Assembly (NCBI GenBank): GCA_030452275.1
Contig: JAKDMR010000141.1
Coordinates: 1-6,126, forward strand
Direction: 5' to 3'
DNA length: 6,126 bases
Origin: Candidatus Nitrosocosmicus sp.
Lineage (GTDB): Archaea > Thermoproteota > Nitrososphaeria > Nitrososphaerales > Nitrososphaeraceae
Under the pieces are notes generated by a model, which did no database searches, had not been told where the DNA came from, and saw only the letters and a list, made by a program, of their open reading frames with translations. The translations under genes were made by a program, and so were the position numbers. Every line of letters begins with the position of its first letter. Position 1 is the stretch's first letter. Positions 1 to 5,771 of the stretch are shown here, one piece after another.

Positions 1-1
1 G

Positions 2-772
2 AAAATAGATTTGGAACGTGGAATAACGACAGAAACTATGACACTTGACTTAGGTTATAGCATCATCTGCATTTTTGTGATTAGAAAGGATAAACTTAAC
101 CACGACGTATTTGAAAAAGTAACACTAGTAGGCGATGTATTGTACCGATTTTCAGTATTAGGAGGAGTTGAAGGATTCTTTATTGGAATAAGAGTTTCCT
201 TAGAAGATAAGTTCATGTTATTACTGGACTCGCTTAAATCAATTGTTATTGGGATCATGGTTCAAAAATGTATTGCATACAAACTAAACTTTAGATTAAC
301 GATAATGGATTATATAATAATAAAACATCTATTACAAAACCCTAAAATTAAAACATCAGAAATTGGAAATAAAATAACTCTTTCGACTAAATCTATTCAT
401 AGGCGATTACAAAAGATGCAAAATAGCCGATTAATACAATCCACAATCCTTCCCTCTCCCGCAGCAATAAAAGGTCAAATTGTTTTTTATATGGAGATCA
501 AAGTTAATAGAGGATATTACGAAACTGTTTTTGAATCTGTTTTTAATAGAATTCATAAATACATGATATCATCGGTAATACCTCATCATCAAAACGAGAT
601 TATTGGTTTTATATTAGCTAGAGAAGATAATTCCAAAATAGAATCACTTAGATCTGAAATTGAATCCATGACTGGTGTAGATAAATCAAATATCTATTTT
701 CCGATCAAATTAGAATATAATCAAGAATCAATAAATAAAGCTATAGAACGTCAGATACTCGAATTAAAATAG
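2..772 (+). CDS. Lrp/AsnC-like two-domain winged-helix transcriptional regulator, 5' end outside the window
   Basis: Probably a DNA-binding regulator of the archaeal Lrp/AsnC-like type. The frame is open to the left edge (codons K-I-D precede the TTG at 11), so the TTG is unlikely to be the true start and the N-terminus probably lies outside. Numbering from that TTG, residues 1-90 look like an effector/dimerisation-type alpha-beta domain (GDVLYRFSVLGGVEGFFIGI at 41-60). Residues 96-143 form a winged helix-turn-helix, with recognition helix around STKSIHRRLQKMQNS and wing LIQSTILPSPAA. Residues 155-253 look like a second ligand/dimer domain. Known thaumarchaeal relatives have a wHTH, alpha-beta, wHTH, alpha-beta order, which suggests that a first HTH is missing here. 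It ends at TAA-free AAA TAG (770-772). Codon use is AT-rich like the rest of the window. The target and ligand cannot be inferred. The next gene is over 250 bp away on the other strand, so no operon is evident. Confidence 0.8.
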   Translation, partial: KIDLERGITTETMTLDLGYSIICIFVIRKDKLNHDVFEKVTLVGDVLYRFSVLGGVEGFFIGIRVSLEDKFMLLLDSLKSIVIGIMVQKCIAYKLNFRLTIMDYIIIKHLLQNPKIKTSEIGNKITLSTKSIHRRLQKMQNSRLIQSTILPSPAAIKGQIVFYMEIKVNRGYYETVFESVFNRIHKYMISSVIPHHQNEIIGFILAREDNSKIESLRSEIESMTGVDKSNIYFPIKLEYNQESINKAIERQILELK

Positions 773-1024
773 CTTTGATAGAAAAGTATGGAAAGAGGTT
801 GAATTAATGACCAATGAATTCCGTATCAGTCTTCAGGAACTACTACTTTGTATAATCAATTGAATTGAATGCAATCCCAGTTGGTTTATCATGATCTTGT
901 GATCATCTTTTCTTACAATTTGTCAAATATTTTTGCATCGTATTATCAGTCATGGATTATCCTCTAATAATCGCATTTTTTTATTTCGAACATTTATCTT
1001 TGTTGTTATTTTAGAATAGTTGCT
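773..1024. other. Intergenic region with a small hairpin and a T tract
   Basis: No supported gene. A perfect 6-bp hairpin lies at 891-906 (atgatc, loop ttgt, gatcat), followed by a pyrimidine-rich cttttctt. A run of seven T lies at 976-982. Either could end transcripts from the regulator gene on the left, but they are 120 and 200 nt past its stop. An 18-codon ORF at 807-863 has no recognisable content and is not called. Confidence 0.35.
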
Positions 1025-1213
1025 CTAAATTCGATATGAATTGATATTATTATAATCGAGAACACCTGTCTGAGAAATCAATTTCCATTCTCCATTATTC
1101 ATTTTAGTATAGATTTTACATACTCATCCTTTTCAACGAAAATCATTATTTGTTTGAATATTTCGCCAGAGGGTGTCAATATCTACTACTGCAAACGCCC
1201 CATCGCCTTCATT
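1025..1213 (-). pseudogene. C-terminal remnant of a SnoaL/NTF2-like protein (DUF4440-like), two in-frame TGA codons
   Basis: Reading the minus strand from 1213 down gives NEGDGAFAVVDIDTLWRN, then IQTNNDFR, stop, KG, stop, VCKIYTKMNNGEWKLISQTG, VLDYNN, ending at TAG 1027-1025. The pattern is a strand with GDxAxV, then a strand rich in W/K/R, then 'NGEWKLI..TGVL'. This matches the last three strands of the NTF2-like fold as seen in SnoaL/DUF4440 proteins, which are small ligand-binding or catalytic cone-shaped domains. The two stops are TGA at 1135-1133 and 1126-1124. At least the first sits where relatives tend to have Trp (TGG), so single G-to-A changes would explain both. The N-terminal half is absent. 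Upstream on this strand comes the right-to-left boundary of the insertion sequence at 1223, so the gene was probably interrupted and then decayed. The family assignment is by eye from sequence pattern. Confidence 0.6.
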
Positions 1214-1222
1214 AGAAATAAC

Positions 1223-1240
1223 TGAGGCTGGGACATAATT
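1223..1240 (+). repeat. Left terminal inverted repeat of the IS
   Basis: tgaggctgggacataatt pairs with the reverse complement of 2363-2380 at 16 of 18 positions. The mismatches are at the 6th and 11th bases. It is followed by 41 bp of leader before the first possible transposase start. Confidence 0.8.
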
Positions 1241-1281
1241 CCTAACAAATAAAGCCGGCCTCATAGCGTATCATACTATAT

Positions 1282-2329
1282 TTGGAGCAGATACTTCCCA
1301 CAAGACCAGCCAATTATAACTCGTCATCTTCCATTTTAATTAGCATTTTGTATCTTGTTGGAATAGCTGATTGGTCTTATAATTCCGTAAGACGCCGTCA
1401 CAAGGGCAGACCTTTCGTATACTCTCCCACCATCATTTTACGGTGCTTCATAGTTCGCATATGGTTTCGACTGGATTCAAACTGGTCACTGCATCACTTT
1501 CTATGTTCGAATTTACCCTATAACAGAAGGATTTTGAAAGCATGTGGTCTGTCTTTATCGTATCTACCGAGCAGACGAACATTTGATAGGAGATTGAAAA
1601 CTATCTACCGATATCAGAGAAAGAATATCCATAATGGGAAACCTGTTTGCTTCTGAAGGTCGGGTCAGGCCACACGTAGTTGCAACAGACAGCACACTTT
1701 TAAAATCAAATGGTCGTGTCTGGCATGTATCATCGATGAAAGAGGGAATAATACCTTTCAGGAATTGACATAGATGCGAGGTGGGGTTTTAGTCGTACCA
1801 AAGAATGGGTATTTGGATACAAACTTCACCTGGTATGTAAACTGATCCATCTTCAACTATTGTACCTCTAGCAGCTGATGTTACAACGGCTAACGTGTCT
1901 GACAAACCTGCTTATCCAGATGTAATATCATATTTATCTCCAGAAATATTAAAGAAAATTCATTTCATGGTGGCAGATCCAGGCTACGATGATCAAGAAC
2001 TGTATGATTTAAGCATGACTAAAGGATTTCAGCTTGTCTGTCCTGTGCGCAAATATAAAAATACATCAGAAGAAAGGCTCAAGCTAGTTGACTTTTATGA
2101 ATCAGCTTTAGGTCAAGTAATCTACTCAAGGAGAAGTACATCTATAGAACCGCTGATAGAACACATAAAATCAGTCTTTAGGATAGACCCGGTACCTGCA
2201 AGAGGATATGATAAGGTGTGTAGTATCGTACTGTTATCCGTATTGCTTTACCAGATACTTGTTTATTACAGCTGCAAGATGCAACAAGATAATCCACGAA
2301 GAGCAATCAAGTATATGATGGGCTGTTAG
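1282..2329 (+). pseudogene. DDE transposase (IS4/IS5 superfamily), three frameshifts
   Basis: The encoded enzyme would have excised and inserted the surrounding IS through a two-metal DDE (RNase H-like) active site. About 349 codons can be followed through four segments. The first is 1282-1605 (TTG start, N-terminal helical region with 'RRRHKGRPF' and 'LPSRRTFDRRLKTI'). The second is 1607-1765 ('TDIRERISIMGNLFASEG' and 'VVATDSTLLKSNGRVWH', first catalytic Asp at 1688-1690). The third is about 1758-1838 ('SGIDIDARWGFSRTKEW'). The last is 1841-2329 ('STIVPLAADVTTANV'; 'VADPGYDDQELYD' with the second Asp at 1976-1978; 'YSRRSTSIEPLIEHIK' with the probable Glu at 2147-2149). Frame breaks lie near 1606, 1757 (T run) and 1839 (A run). 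The frame reached after each break continues the expected protein, so these are small indels in one ancestral gene rather than programmed frameshifting. No ATG start is visible, and the TTG at 1282 is only the first possible start. Confidence 0.85.
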
Positions 2330-2362
2330 TCCATCAAGAAACTAGGATAAACAATCAAAATC

Positions 2363-2380
2363 AATTATGACCCACCCTCA
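2363..2380 (-). repeat. Right terminal inverted repeat of the IS
   Basis: aattatgacccaccctca is the inverted partner of 1223-1240 (16 of 18). It lies 33 bp after the transposase stop, the normal spacing for a compact IS. Confidence 0.8.
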
Positions 2381-2914
2381 AATAATTAGGTCTGCTAAAT
2401 ATTGGGAAACTAGCTAGACACCCTCCAATTATTTGCATTACTAGCTATCTGTTTTATAGGAATGTTTATAAAGGTCGAATCAATTTCTGTACAAGAAATG
2501 TCTAGTATAACAAGAATATATCCTCTAATATATCACTCCTGATAAATAAGCATTATATCAAATAGTAAAGTAATCTGGTTCTATGATTATATTATATGCA
2601 ATAATTCTAAATTTTGGAATATGTTTCAAATTAGAGAGGAATGAACTATTGTTAATCTTTCGAATGCTGCTACTATTCTATAAGTAGGGACATTATTGTT
2701 GAAAGCATTAGTTCAGTATCGCTTGGTGATTTAGGTTTAGCAACAAGAAATATCTGTATTAGTAATTCTTTTTGGTACTTGCAGATATCCTACAAAACAT
2801 TTCTATTTCCCAATAATTCTCACGGTCAAGGTTCTTTCTAAAAATGAATCAGATAAAGTGAGACAACGCTGCTATCCAATTGAAAATATGTTAAGCTAAT
2901 GAGTTGATGGCCTT
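2381..2914. other. Gene-free region between the IS and the cupredoxin gene
   Basis: No gene can be supported here; all frames are broken by frequent stops. A perfect palindromic TATA-like box TTTATAAA lies at 2465-2472, but no sizeable ORF follows it on either strand. If the SnoaL-like gene left of the IS once continued here, its 5' half has decayed beyond recognition. The frame joining across the IS reads only LVSQYLADLII before meeting a stop. Short open stretches (minus 2410-2532; plus about 2746-2899) have no recognisable motif. Confidence 0.4.
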
Positions 2915-2940
2915 ACTCGATATGCGATACAAGATCGAGT
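2915..2940 (-). terminator. Possible 3' hairpin of the cupredoxin transcript
   Basis: A perfect 7-bp stem (actcgat / atcgagt) with a 12-nt loop begins 18 nt past the cupredoxin stop on the minus strand. There is no T tract directly behind it. Archaeal termination normally depends on U-rich runs rather than hairpins, so this may instead protect the 3' end or be chance. Confidence 0.3.
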
Positions 2941-2957
2941 TCTAGGTAACCATAACT

Positions 2958-3590
2958 CTAGTTTACCATGACAGTACCTGACATCCACGGGTGGATTGCG
3001 CAAAGGTAGTAATAAGTACCTGGATTCTCAAATGTCACTGTGAATGAGGTGATTGGCGGAGCTCCTGGTGGAATCTGTCCCATTGGAAATATCCAACCAG
3101 AATTGACATAACTTTCATCGCCTACAAAGGAATATTTTGAGTTGGGCTGGAGATACGTTACATTAGTTTTGGTGTTGTCGATAACAACGGGAGCAGAGGC
3201 CCTAAGATTGTCTGTAATCACCAATTTGTTATTTGGGTTTGTATTATCCGGCATTATTGTTGGTTCAACGTTTGGAGCAGATATTGCAGGTTTGAATTCA
3301 GTATTGTTTGGAACACTAAAGGGTGCAACCAAAGGCGGAATCATCTCCTTATCCTTAACAAAAGTGGCTGTGTGAGGTTCTAAAACCTGCATTGGATTGA
3401 TCCAAGTAACGCTTTCGCCAGCATTAATGGTCACATTCTGCGGAGTAAATTTGTCCCAACTAGCGCCATTACCTCCAGCATTGATAGTGTTTGAAACAGT
3501 ACCCGCACCTACCGGATAGGAAACGCCAACTATGACAAAATAAGTTAATGCAAGCAAACCAACACTAACGGTTATTACATTGGCTATCAT
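2958..3590 (-). CDS. Membrane-anchored plastocyanin-like type I copper protein (cupredoxin)
   Basis: A 210-residue protein, probably an extracytoplasmic copper electron carrier tethered to the membrane. Residues 5-25 form a single hydrophobic N-terminal helix (signal anchor or uncleaved signal). The cupredoxin domain begins near residue 45 (WDKFTPQNVTINAGESVTW, 45-63). The likely copper ligands are His73 in 'EPHTATF' and Cys197, His200 and Met203 in 'YYLCAIHPWMSG', the C-x2-H-x2-M loop of blue copper proteins. About 120 residues separate His73 from the Cys loop. They include a Pro/Asn-rich stretch (85-120, 'NVEPTIMPDNTNPNNK'), longer than in classical plastocyanins. Ammonia-oxidising archaea carry many such proteins and are thought to use them in place of cytochrome c. 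The ATG at 3590 is supported by a TATA box about 25 nt upstream, implying a leaderless mRNA. No partner gene is adjacent on the same strand, so its redox partners are unknown. Confidence 0.9.
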   Translation of the reverse strand: MIANVITVSVGLLALTYFVIVGVSYPVGAGTVSNTINAGGNGASWDKFTPQNVTINAGESVTWINPMQVLEPHTATFVKDKEMIPPLVAPFSVPNNTEFKPAISAPNVEPTIMPDNTNPNNKLVITDNLRASAPVVIDNTKTNVTYLQPNSKYSFVGDESYVNSGWIFPMGQIPPGAPPITSFTVTFENPGTYYYLCAIHPWMSGTVMVN

Positions 3591-3611
3591 GGTATTTTCA
3601 CTTATTCAAAG

Positions 3612-3620
3612 TATATAAAA
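3612..3620 (-). promoter_or_regulatory. TATA box of the cupredoxin gene (leaderless)
   Basis: On the minus strand ttttatata is centred about 25 nt before the A of the ATG at 3590. A purine-led ggaacc upstream could act as a BRE. With archaeal TBP/TFB spacing (start 22-27 nt after the TATA centre), transcription would begin at or next to the start codon. Confidence 0.65.
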
Positions 3621-3715
3621 GGTTCCAAAAACAGAAATGACCTCTGTAGACGCATTTACAATGTTCTAAAATGCGGTGTGGTTTTTTCAACATAGGGTAT
3701 CACAATGGGATCGAG

Positions 3716-3722
3716 TATATAA
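3716..3722 (+). promoter_or_regulatory. TATA box placed for a structured RNA
   Basis: gagTATATAAca is a near-ideal archaeal TATA element. Its centre (3719) is 23 nt upstream of the first base of the GC-rich stem at 3742, exactly where transcription should start. No protein start codon of any length fits it: the nearest plus-strand gene starts at 4190 and has its own box. Confidence 0.5.
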
Positions 3723-3741
3723 CAAAATCCAGAAGGTCGTA

Positions 3742-3832
3742 GCGCCGCCTTAAAGGCGGCGCGTGACAGTAACTTACCAATCCACCATATGTATGTTGGT
3801 TATTCACACGGTAAGCCGTCACTTTAACTTTA
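3742..3832 (+). ncRNA. Candidate structured non-coding RNA, unknown class
   Basis: Four nested or abutting helices can be drawn by eye. P1 is 3742-3750 with 3754-3762, a perfect 9-bp, nearly all G-C stem (gcgccgcct / aggcggcgc, loop taa). P2 is 3763-3767 with 3818-3822 (gtgac / gtcac) and starts at the base after P1. P3 is 3773-3778 with 3810-3815 (cttacc / ggtaag). P4 is 3782-3788 with 3793-3799 (ccaccat / atgttgg, one mismatch). A U-rich tail (tttaacttt, 3823-3831) follows. In an AT-rich genome, a GC-rich folded block behind a TATA box is the usual look of a ncRNA gene. It is not a tRNA, 5S or SRP RNA, and I see no C/D-box or H/ACA signature. The strand is set only by the TATA box. A mobile or REP-like palindrome is the main alternative. 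Confidence 0.45.
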
Positions 3833-4160
3833 GCTAAGCAGTTTGTAACCAATATTGCAATTTTCTATAGCCATAATTTTCTAATATCCCAATTAAGAAG
3901 TAAGAAATAATTCATACCATAGTTACCTAGACTATTCCCATTCTTTCATCAGGTATATTAAAGTCCATGAAAACATACTTGTAGATTGTAATAACTGAGA
4001 GAAATATTTCCTTCATCATCGGCAATTGGCCTGAGGATAGTATCCCTCATAACAGTAATAATTTGGATGGTAATCTAAAGGTGTTGTGGTATGGTGTCCA
4101 AACAAGCAGTGTTAGTTTACAGAAAGATACAGATTATCATTTACACAACCGTTTGTTAAA
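3833..4160. other. Gene-free stretch upstream of the cupin gene
   Basis: No supported gene. The minus strand holds a 29-codon open stretch (4105-4016) rich in Tyr ('DYHPNYYCYEGYYPQ') between stops, too short and unsupported to call. An imperfect palindrome at 4031-4049 (tgaggatagtatccctca-like) could be an operator but is 140 bp before the cupin start. Confidence 0.35.
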
Positions 4161-4162
4161 CT

Positions 4163-4173
4163 TAATTATAATA
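4163..4173 (+). promoter_or_regulatory. Probable TATA box of the cupin gene
   Basis: taattataata lies 17-27 nt upstream of the ATG at 4190, the position expected for a leaderless archaeal transcript. There is no Shine-Dalgarno sequence in front of the ATG (cgtaaaaac), which agrees with leaderless initiation. The box itself is a loose match. Confidence 0.45.
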
Positions 4174-4189
4174 ATCAATACGTAAAAAC

Positions 4190-4690
4190 ATGGAAAGCAC
4201 AAACAATTTTCTCACCGCCGTGGGTGCGAAGGAAGGACCTGTCGTATCAGTGATAGGTGATATATATCGTATCATTATAGGGAGTGAACAAACCAACGGT
4301 GCTTACGCTATTGTCGATATGCTGATTCCACCGGGAGGAGGACCCGTACCTCATTCGCATACCACATTCCAAGAAGCGTTTTATATTCTAGACGGAGAGA
4401 TTAATATAATAACAAAGGAAAAAACGTACACTGCTAAAAAAGGCTCCTATGTAAATATACCTTTCAACGGACCGGTTCATAAATTTACTAATGAAACAGA
4501 TAGAATTGTACATTTTCTCTGTTTCATAACGCCCGCCGGTATGGAAAAAATGTTCTTAGAAGTAGGAAATCCAGTAGCCGCCGATACTCTCTTACCTATT
4601 CCACAGTTAATGCCCGAAGATCTAAAACGACTCCAAAGCGTCGCAGAAAAGTATGGACTGAAGTTATACCCGCCAGACTATTTTGATTAA
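4190..4690 (+). CDS. Single-domain cupin protein with complete metal site
   Basis: A 166-residue protein with one double-stranded beta-helix (cupin 2) domain. Motif 1 is at residues 51-69 (GPVPHSHTTFQEAFYILDG), matching G-x-H-x-H-x4-E-x6-G, with His55, His57 and Glu62 as metal ligands. Motif 2 is at 85-101 (GSYVNIPFNGPVHKFTN), supplying His97 and the final Asn. All four ligands (3 His, 1 Glu) are present, so it should bind Fe, Mn, Ni or a similar metal. An N-terminal strand region (1-45) and an acidic C-terminal helix (140-166) flank the domain. The length and the GGGPVPHSH motif are typical of small quercetin dioxygenase-like cupins, but enzymatic, sugar-binding and purely structural cupins share this pattern and the substrate is not readable. 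No signal peptide is seen, so it is probably cytosolic. It stands alone, with a likely leaderless promoter and no co-oriented gene within 250 bp. Confidence 0.9.
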   Translation: MESTNNFLTAVGAKEGPVVSVIGDIYRIIIGSEQTNGAYAIVDMLIPPGGGPVPHSHTTFQEAFYILDGEINIITKEKTYTAKKGSYVNIPFNGPVHKFTNETDRIVHFLCFITPAGMEKMFLEVGNPVAADTLLPIPQLMPEDLKRLQSVAEKYGLKLYPPDYFD

Positions 4691-4907
4691 TAACTCTATC
4701 TTTGTACTTTACAGATTAAGATGTAGATCATGTTATTAATTCCACCTCCATACTTAACTAGATAGATTTACCAATAGCATTAATGCTGACCTTAGAGCTG
4801 TCACGATACAATCTCTGAACTACCTATTGCTAAATGGACTTCATAAGACAAGTTTTGCTCTTGTATGCTTAATAATAAAGATGTCCGATTCTGAAAGTAT
4901 TATGAAT

Positions 4908-4926
4908 TTGTATATGGATAAATACA
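4908..4926 (+). promoter_or_regulatory. Possible TATA region of the SnoaL-like gene
   Basis: ttgtatatgg and the adjoining gataaataca lie 20-38 nt upstream of the ATG at 4946. Either would place the start of transcription near or just before the ATG. The match is loose in AT-rich DNA, and there is no Shine-Dalgarno sequence. Confidence 0.3.
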
Positions 4927-4945
4927 ATGTTTCAAAAGTAGCTTC

Positions 4946-5308
4946 ATGGAAAAAAATGATTCCTCTCAAAAAAGTGCAAAGGATATTATAATGGAGTATT
5001 TTCAGGCCGCGGATCGCCAAGACTGGCAATCGGCCAGAGGCTATTTGAGTGATAATTTATCGTACGTATCACCTGTTAACTCGTTTGATAGAGCTGAAAC
5101 ATATCTGAAATATTTTGAACATCAGTATCAGATAAGAGGATTAACCAAACTAGATGTTAAGAAGGTGTTCGCGGACGGCAATGATGTCTGCCTCCTCCAG
5201 GAGTATAATTCTCAAATCATGTGTTTTTAGATAAATGTCGGTGATGATGGGAAAATAGGTTCAATTAGAGCGATTCTTGATCCACGACCTTTCATTCAGC
5301 AGAAGTAG
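4946..5308 (+). pseudogene. SnoaL/NTF2-like protein interrupted by one in-frame TAG
   Basis: From the ATG at 4946 the frame encodes 94 residues ending '..VCLLQEYNSQIMCF', then TAG (5228-5230). The same frame then continues for 25 more residues, INVGDDGKIGSIRAILDPRP then FIQQK, to a TAG at 5306-5308. The total of 120 codons is the usual size of a SnoaL-like domain. The N-terminal helix (KDIIMEYFQAADRQDWQSARGYLSDNLSYVSP split around residues 12-43) and the C-terminal 'DPRPF' tail are typical of small SnoaL_2-like proteins. These form an NTF2 fold that binds or isomerises small molecules, substrate unknown. The post-stop segment is required for the last beta strand, so the 94-residue product would lack part of the fold. 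A single substitution (for example in a Trp or Tyr codon) explains the stop. The rest of the frame is intact, so the lesion is recent, or a sequencing error. A start at the ATG 4991 is possible but would lose the first helix. Confidence 0.7.
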
Positions 5309-5372
5309 TCGCTGCTTCTCCTGATCCATTACGAATAGTAATGACCGTGAAGACATTATCCTTTACGGATAA
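5301..5372 (+). other. Three consecutive small hairpins after the SnoaL-like gene
   Basis: agaagtag / ctgcttct (5301-5308 with 5312-5319, one G-U pair, overlapping the final stop codon); cattac / gtaatg (5327-5332 with 5338-5343); ttatcc / ggataa (5356-5361 with 5367-5372). Together they could form a 3' end structure. No T tract follows, so a terminator role is unproven. Confidence 0.35.
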
Positions 5373-5771
5373 GTGAGTCGATTAACAGATCAACGACGAT
5401 ATAAAACTCAGGAGGGGAAACATACTTTGGATTCGCCTTAGGTCTGATGGTTGTTTGTTTCACATTTAAGCTACGATTGATAACCCATTAATAATGGTAT
5501 AGCAATAATGGTATAGCAATAATGGTATAGCAATAATGGTATAGCAATAATCGCATTTCATTGGTAACTATCTATATTCCTCCCCTATCTATTCATTCAA
5601 GTTTATTTACTTTGATGTGTAGATCGCTACCAATTAAGAATACTTATCTTGTAAATATTCACAATTAGGTTAGTTACAATAACTCTATCGAAGTTCGGGT
5701 GGTAGGTTCATATCTAAATTCATTGTTATCTTACAAGGACAGTTGATACAATATTTGGTCGTGATTATTAT
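5373..5771. other. Gene-free stretch containing the 14-bp tandem array
   Basis: Apart from the repeat at 5490-5551 I see nothing that can be supported as a gene on either strand. A GGAGGGG run (5411-5417) looks like a ribosome binding site, but the frames after it close quickly. Confidence 0.4.
5490..5551 (+). repeat. Four perfect tandem copies of a 14-bp unit
   Basis: The unit aataatggtatagc is repeated exactly at 5490-5503, 5504-5517, 5518-5531 and 5532-5545, followed by a partial copy aataat (5546-5551). There is no sequence drift between copies, so the array is recent or kept uniform. It lies in non-coding DNA with no gene boundary within 180 bp. It could be a protein-binding array (14 bp is about 1.3 helical turns) or a slippage-derived microrepeat. 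Confidence 0.95.

Larger units (their letters stand above)
1223..2380 (+). mobile_element. Decayed insertion sequence, IS4/IS5-type DDE transposase, about 1158 bp
   Basis: The element is bounded by an 18-bp imperfect terminal inverted repeat: tgaggctgggacataatt on the left, aattatgacccaccctca on the right, 16 of 18 matching. It holds one transposase frame broken by three frameshifts. The sequences directly outside are aataac (1217-1222) and aataat (2381-2386), a 5/6 match that may be a worn target-site duplication. Size and a single DDE gene fit a simple IS. The ends (GAGG.TGGGACATAA) resemble those of some IS1182/IS4-like elements, but the family cannot be settled without a database. It is inactive in cis because no intact transposase exists. 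Confidence 0.8.

Noticed and set aside
55..258. 67-codon minus-strand ORF
   Set aside because: It lies wholly inside the regulator gene in antisense and has no family pattern; a shadow ORF.
966..978. 13-bp word aataatcgcattt shared with 5546-5558
   Set aside because: One shared AT-rich 13-mer in 6 kb is within chance expectation, and the flanks do not match.
3142..3375. 77-codon plus-strand ORF
   Set aside because: It is antisense to the cupredoxin gene, whose motifs and promoter are clear.
4016..4105. Tyr-rich 29-codon minus-strand ORF (DYHPNYYCYEGYYPQ)
   Set aside because: Striking composition, but it has stops on both sides, no ATG and no promoter; probably chance in AT-rich DNA.
4776..4787. 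Perfect 12-bp palindrome agcattaatgct
   Set aside because: It is 160 bp from the nearest start codon and AT-rich; an operator role cannot be supported.
4881..4991. 36-codon plus-strand ORF running into the SnoaL-like gene in another frame
   Set aside because: It has no recognisable domain and its sequence is lysine-rich AT background; it could be an ancestral N-terminus out of frame, but nothing supports that.
4841..5029. 62-codon minus-strand ORF
   Set aside because: It overlaps the SnoaL-like gene start in antisense with no promoter or motif; the plus-strand frame carries the protein signature.
5490..5551. CRISPR array
   Set aside because: The 14-bp units are directly adjacent with no spacers and are too short for CRISPR repeats.
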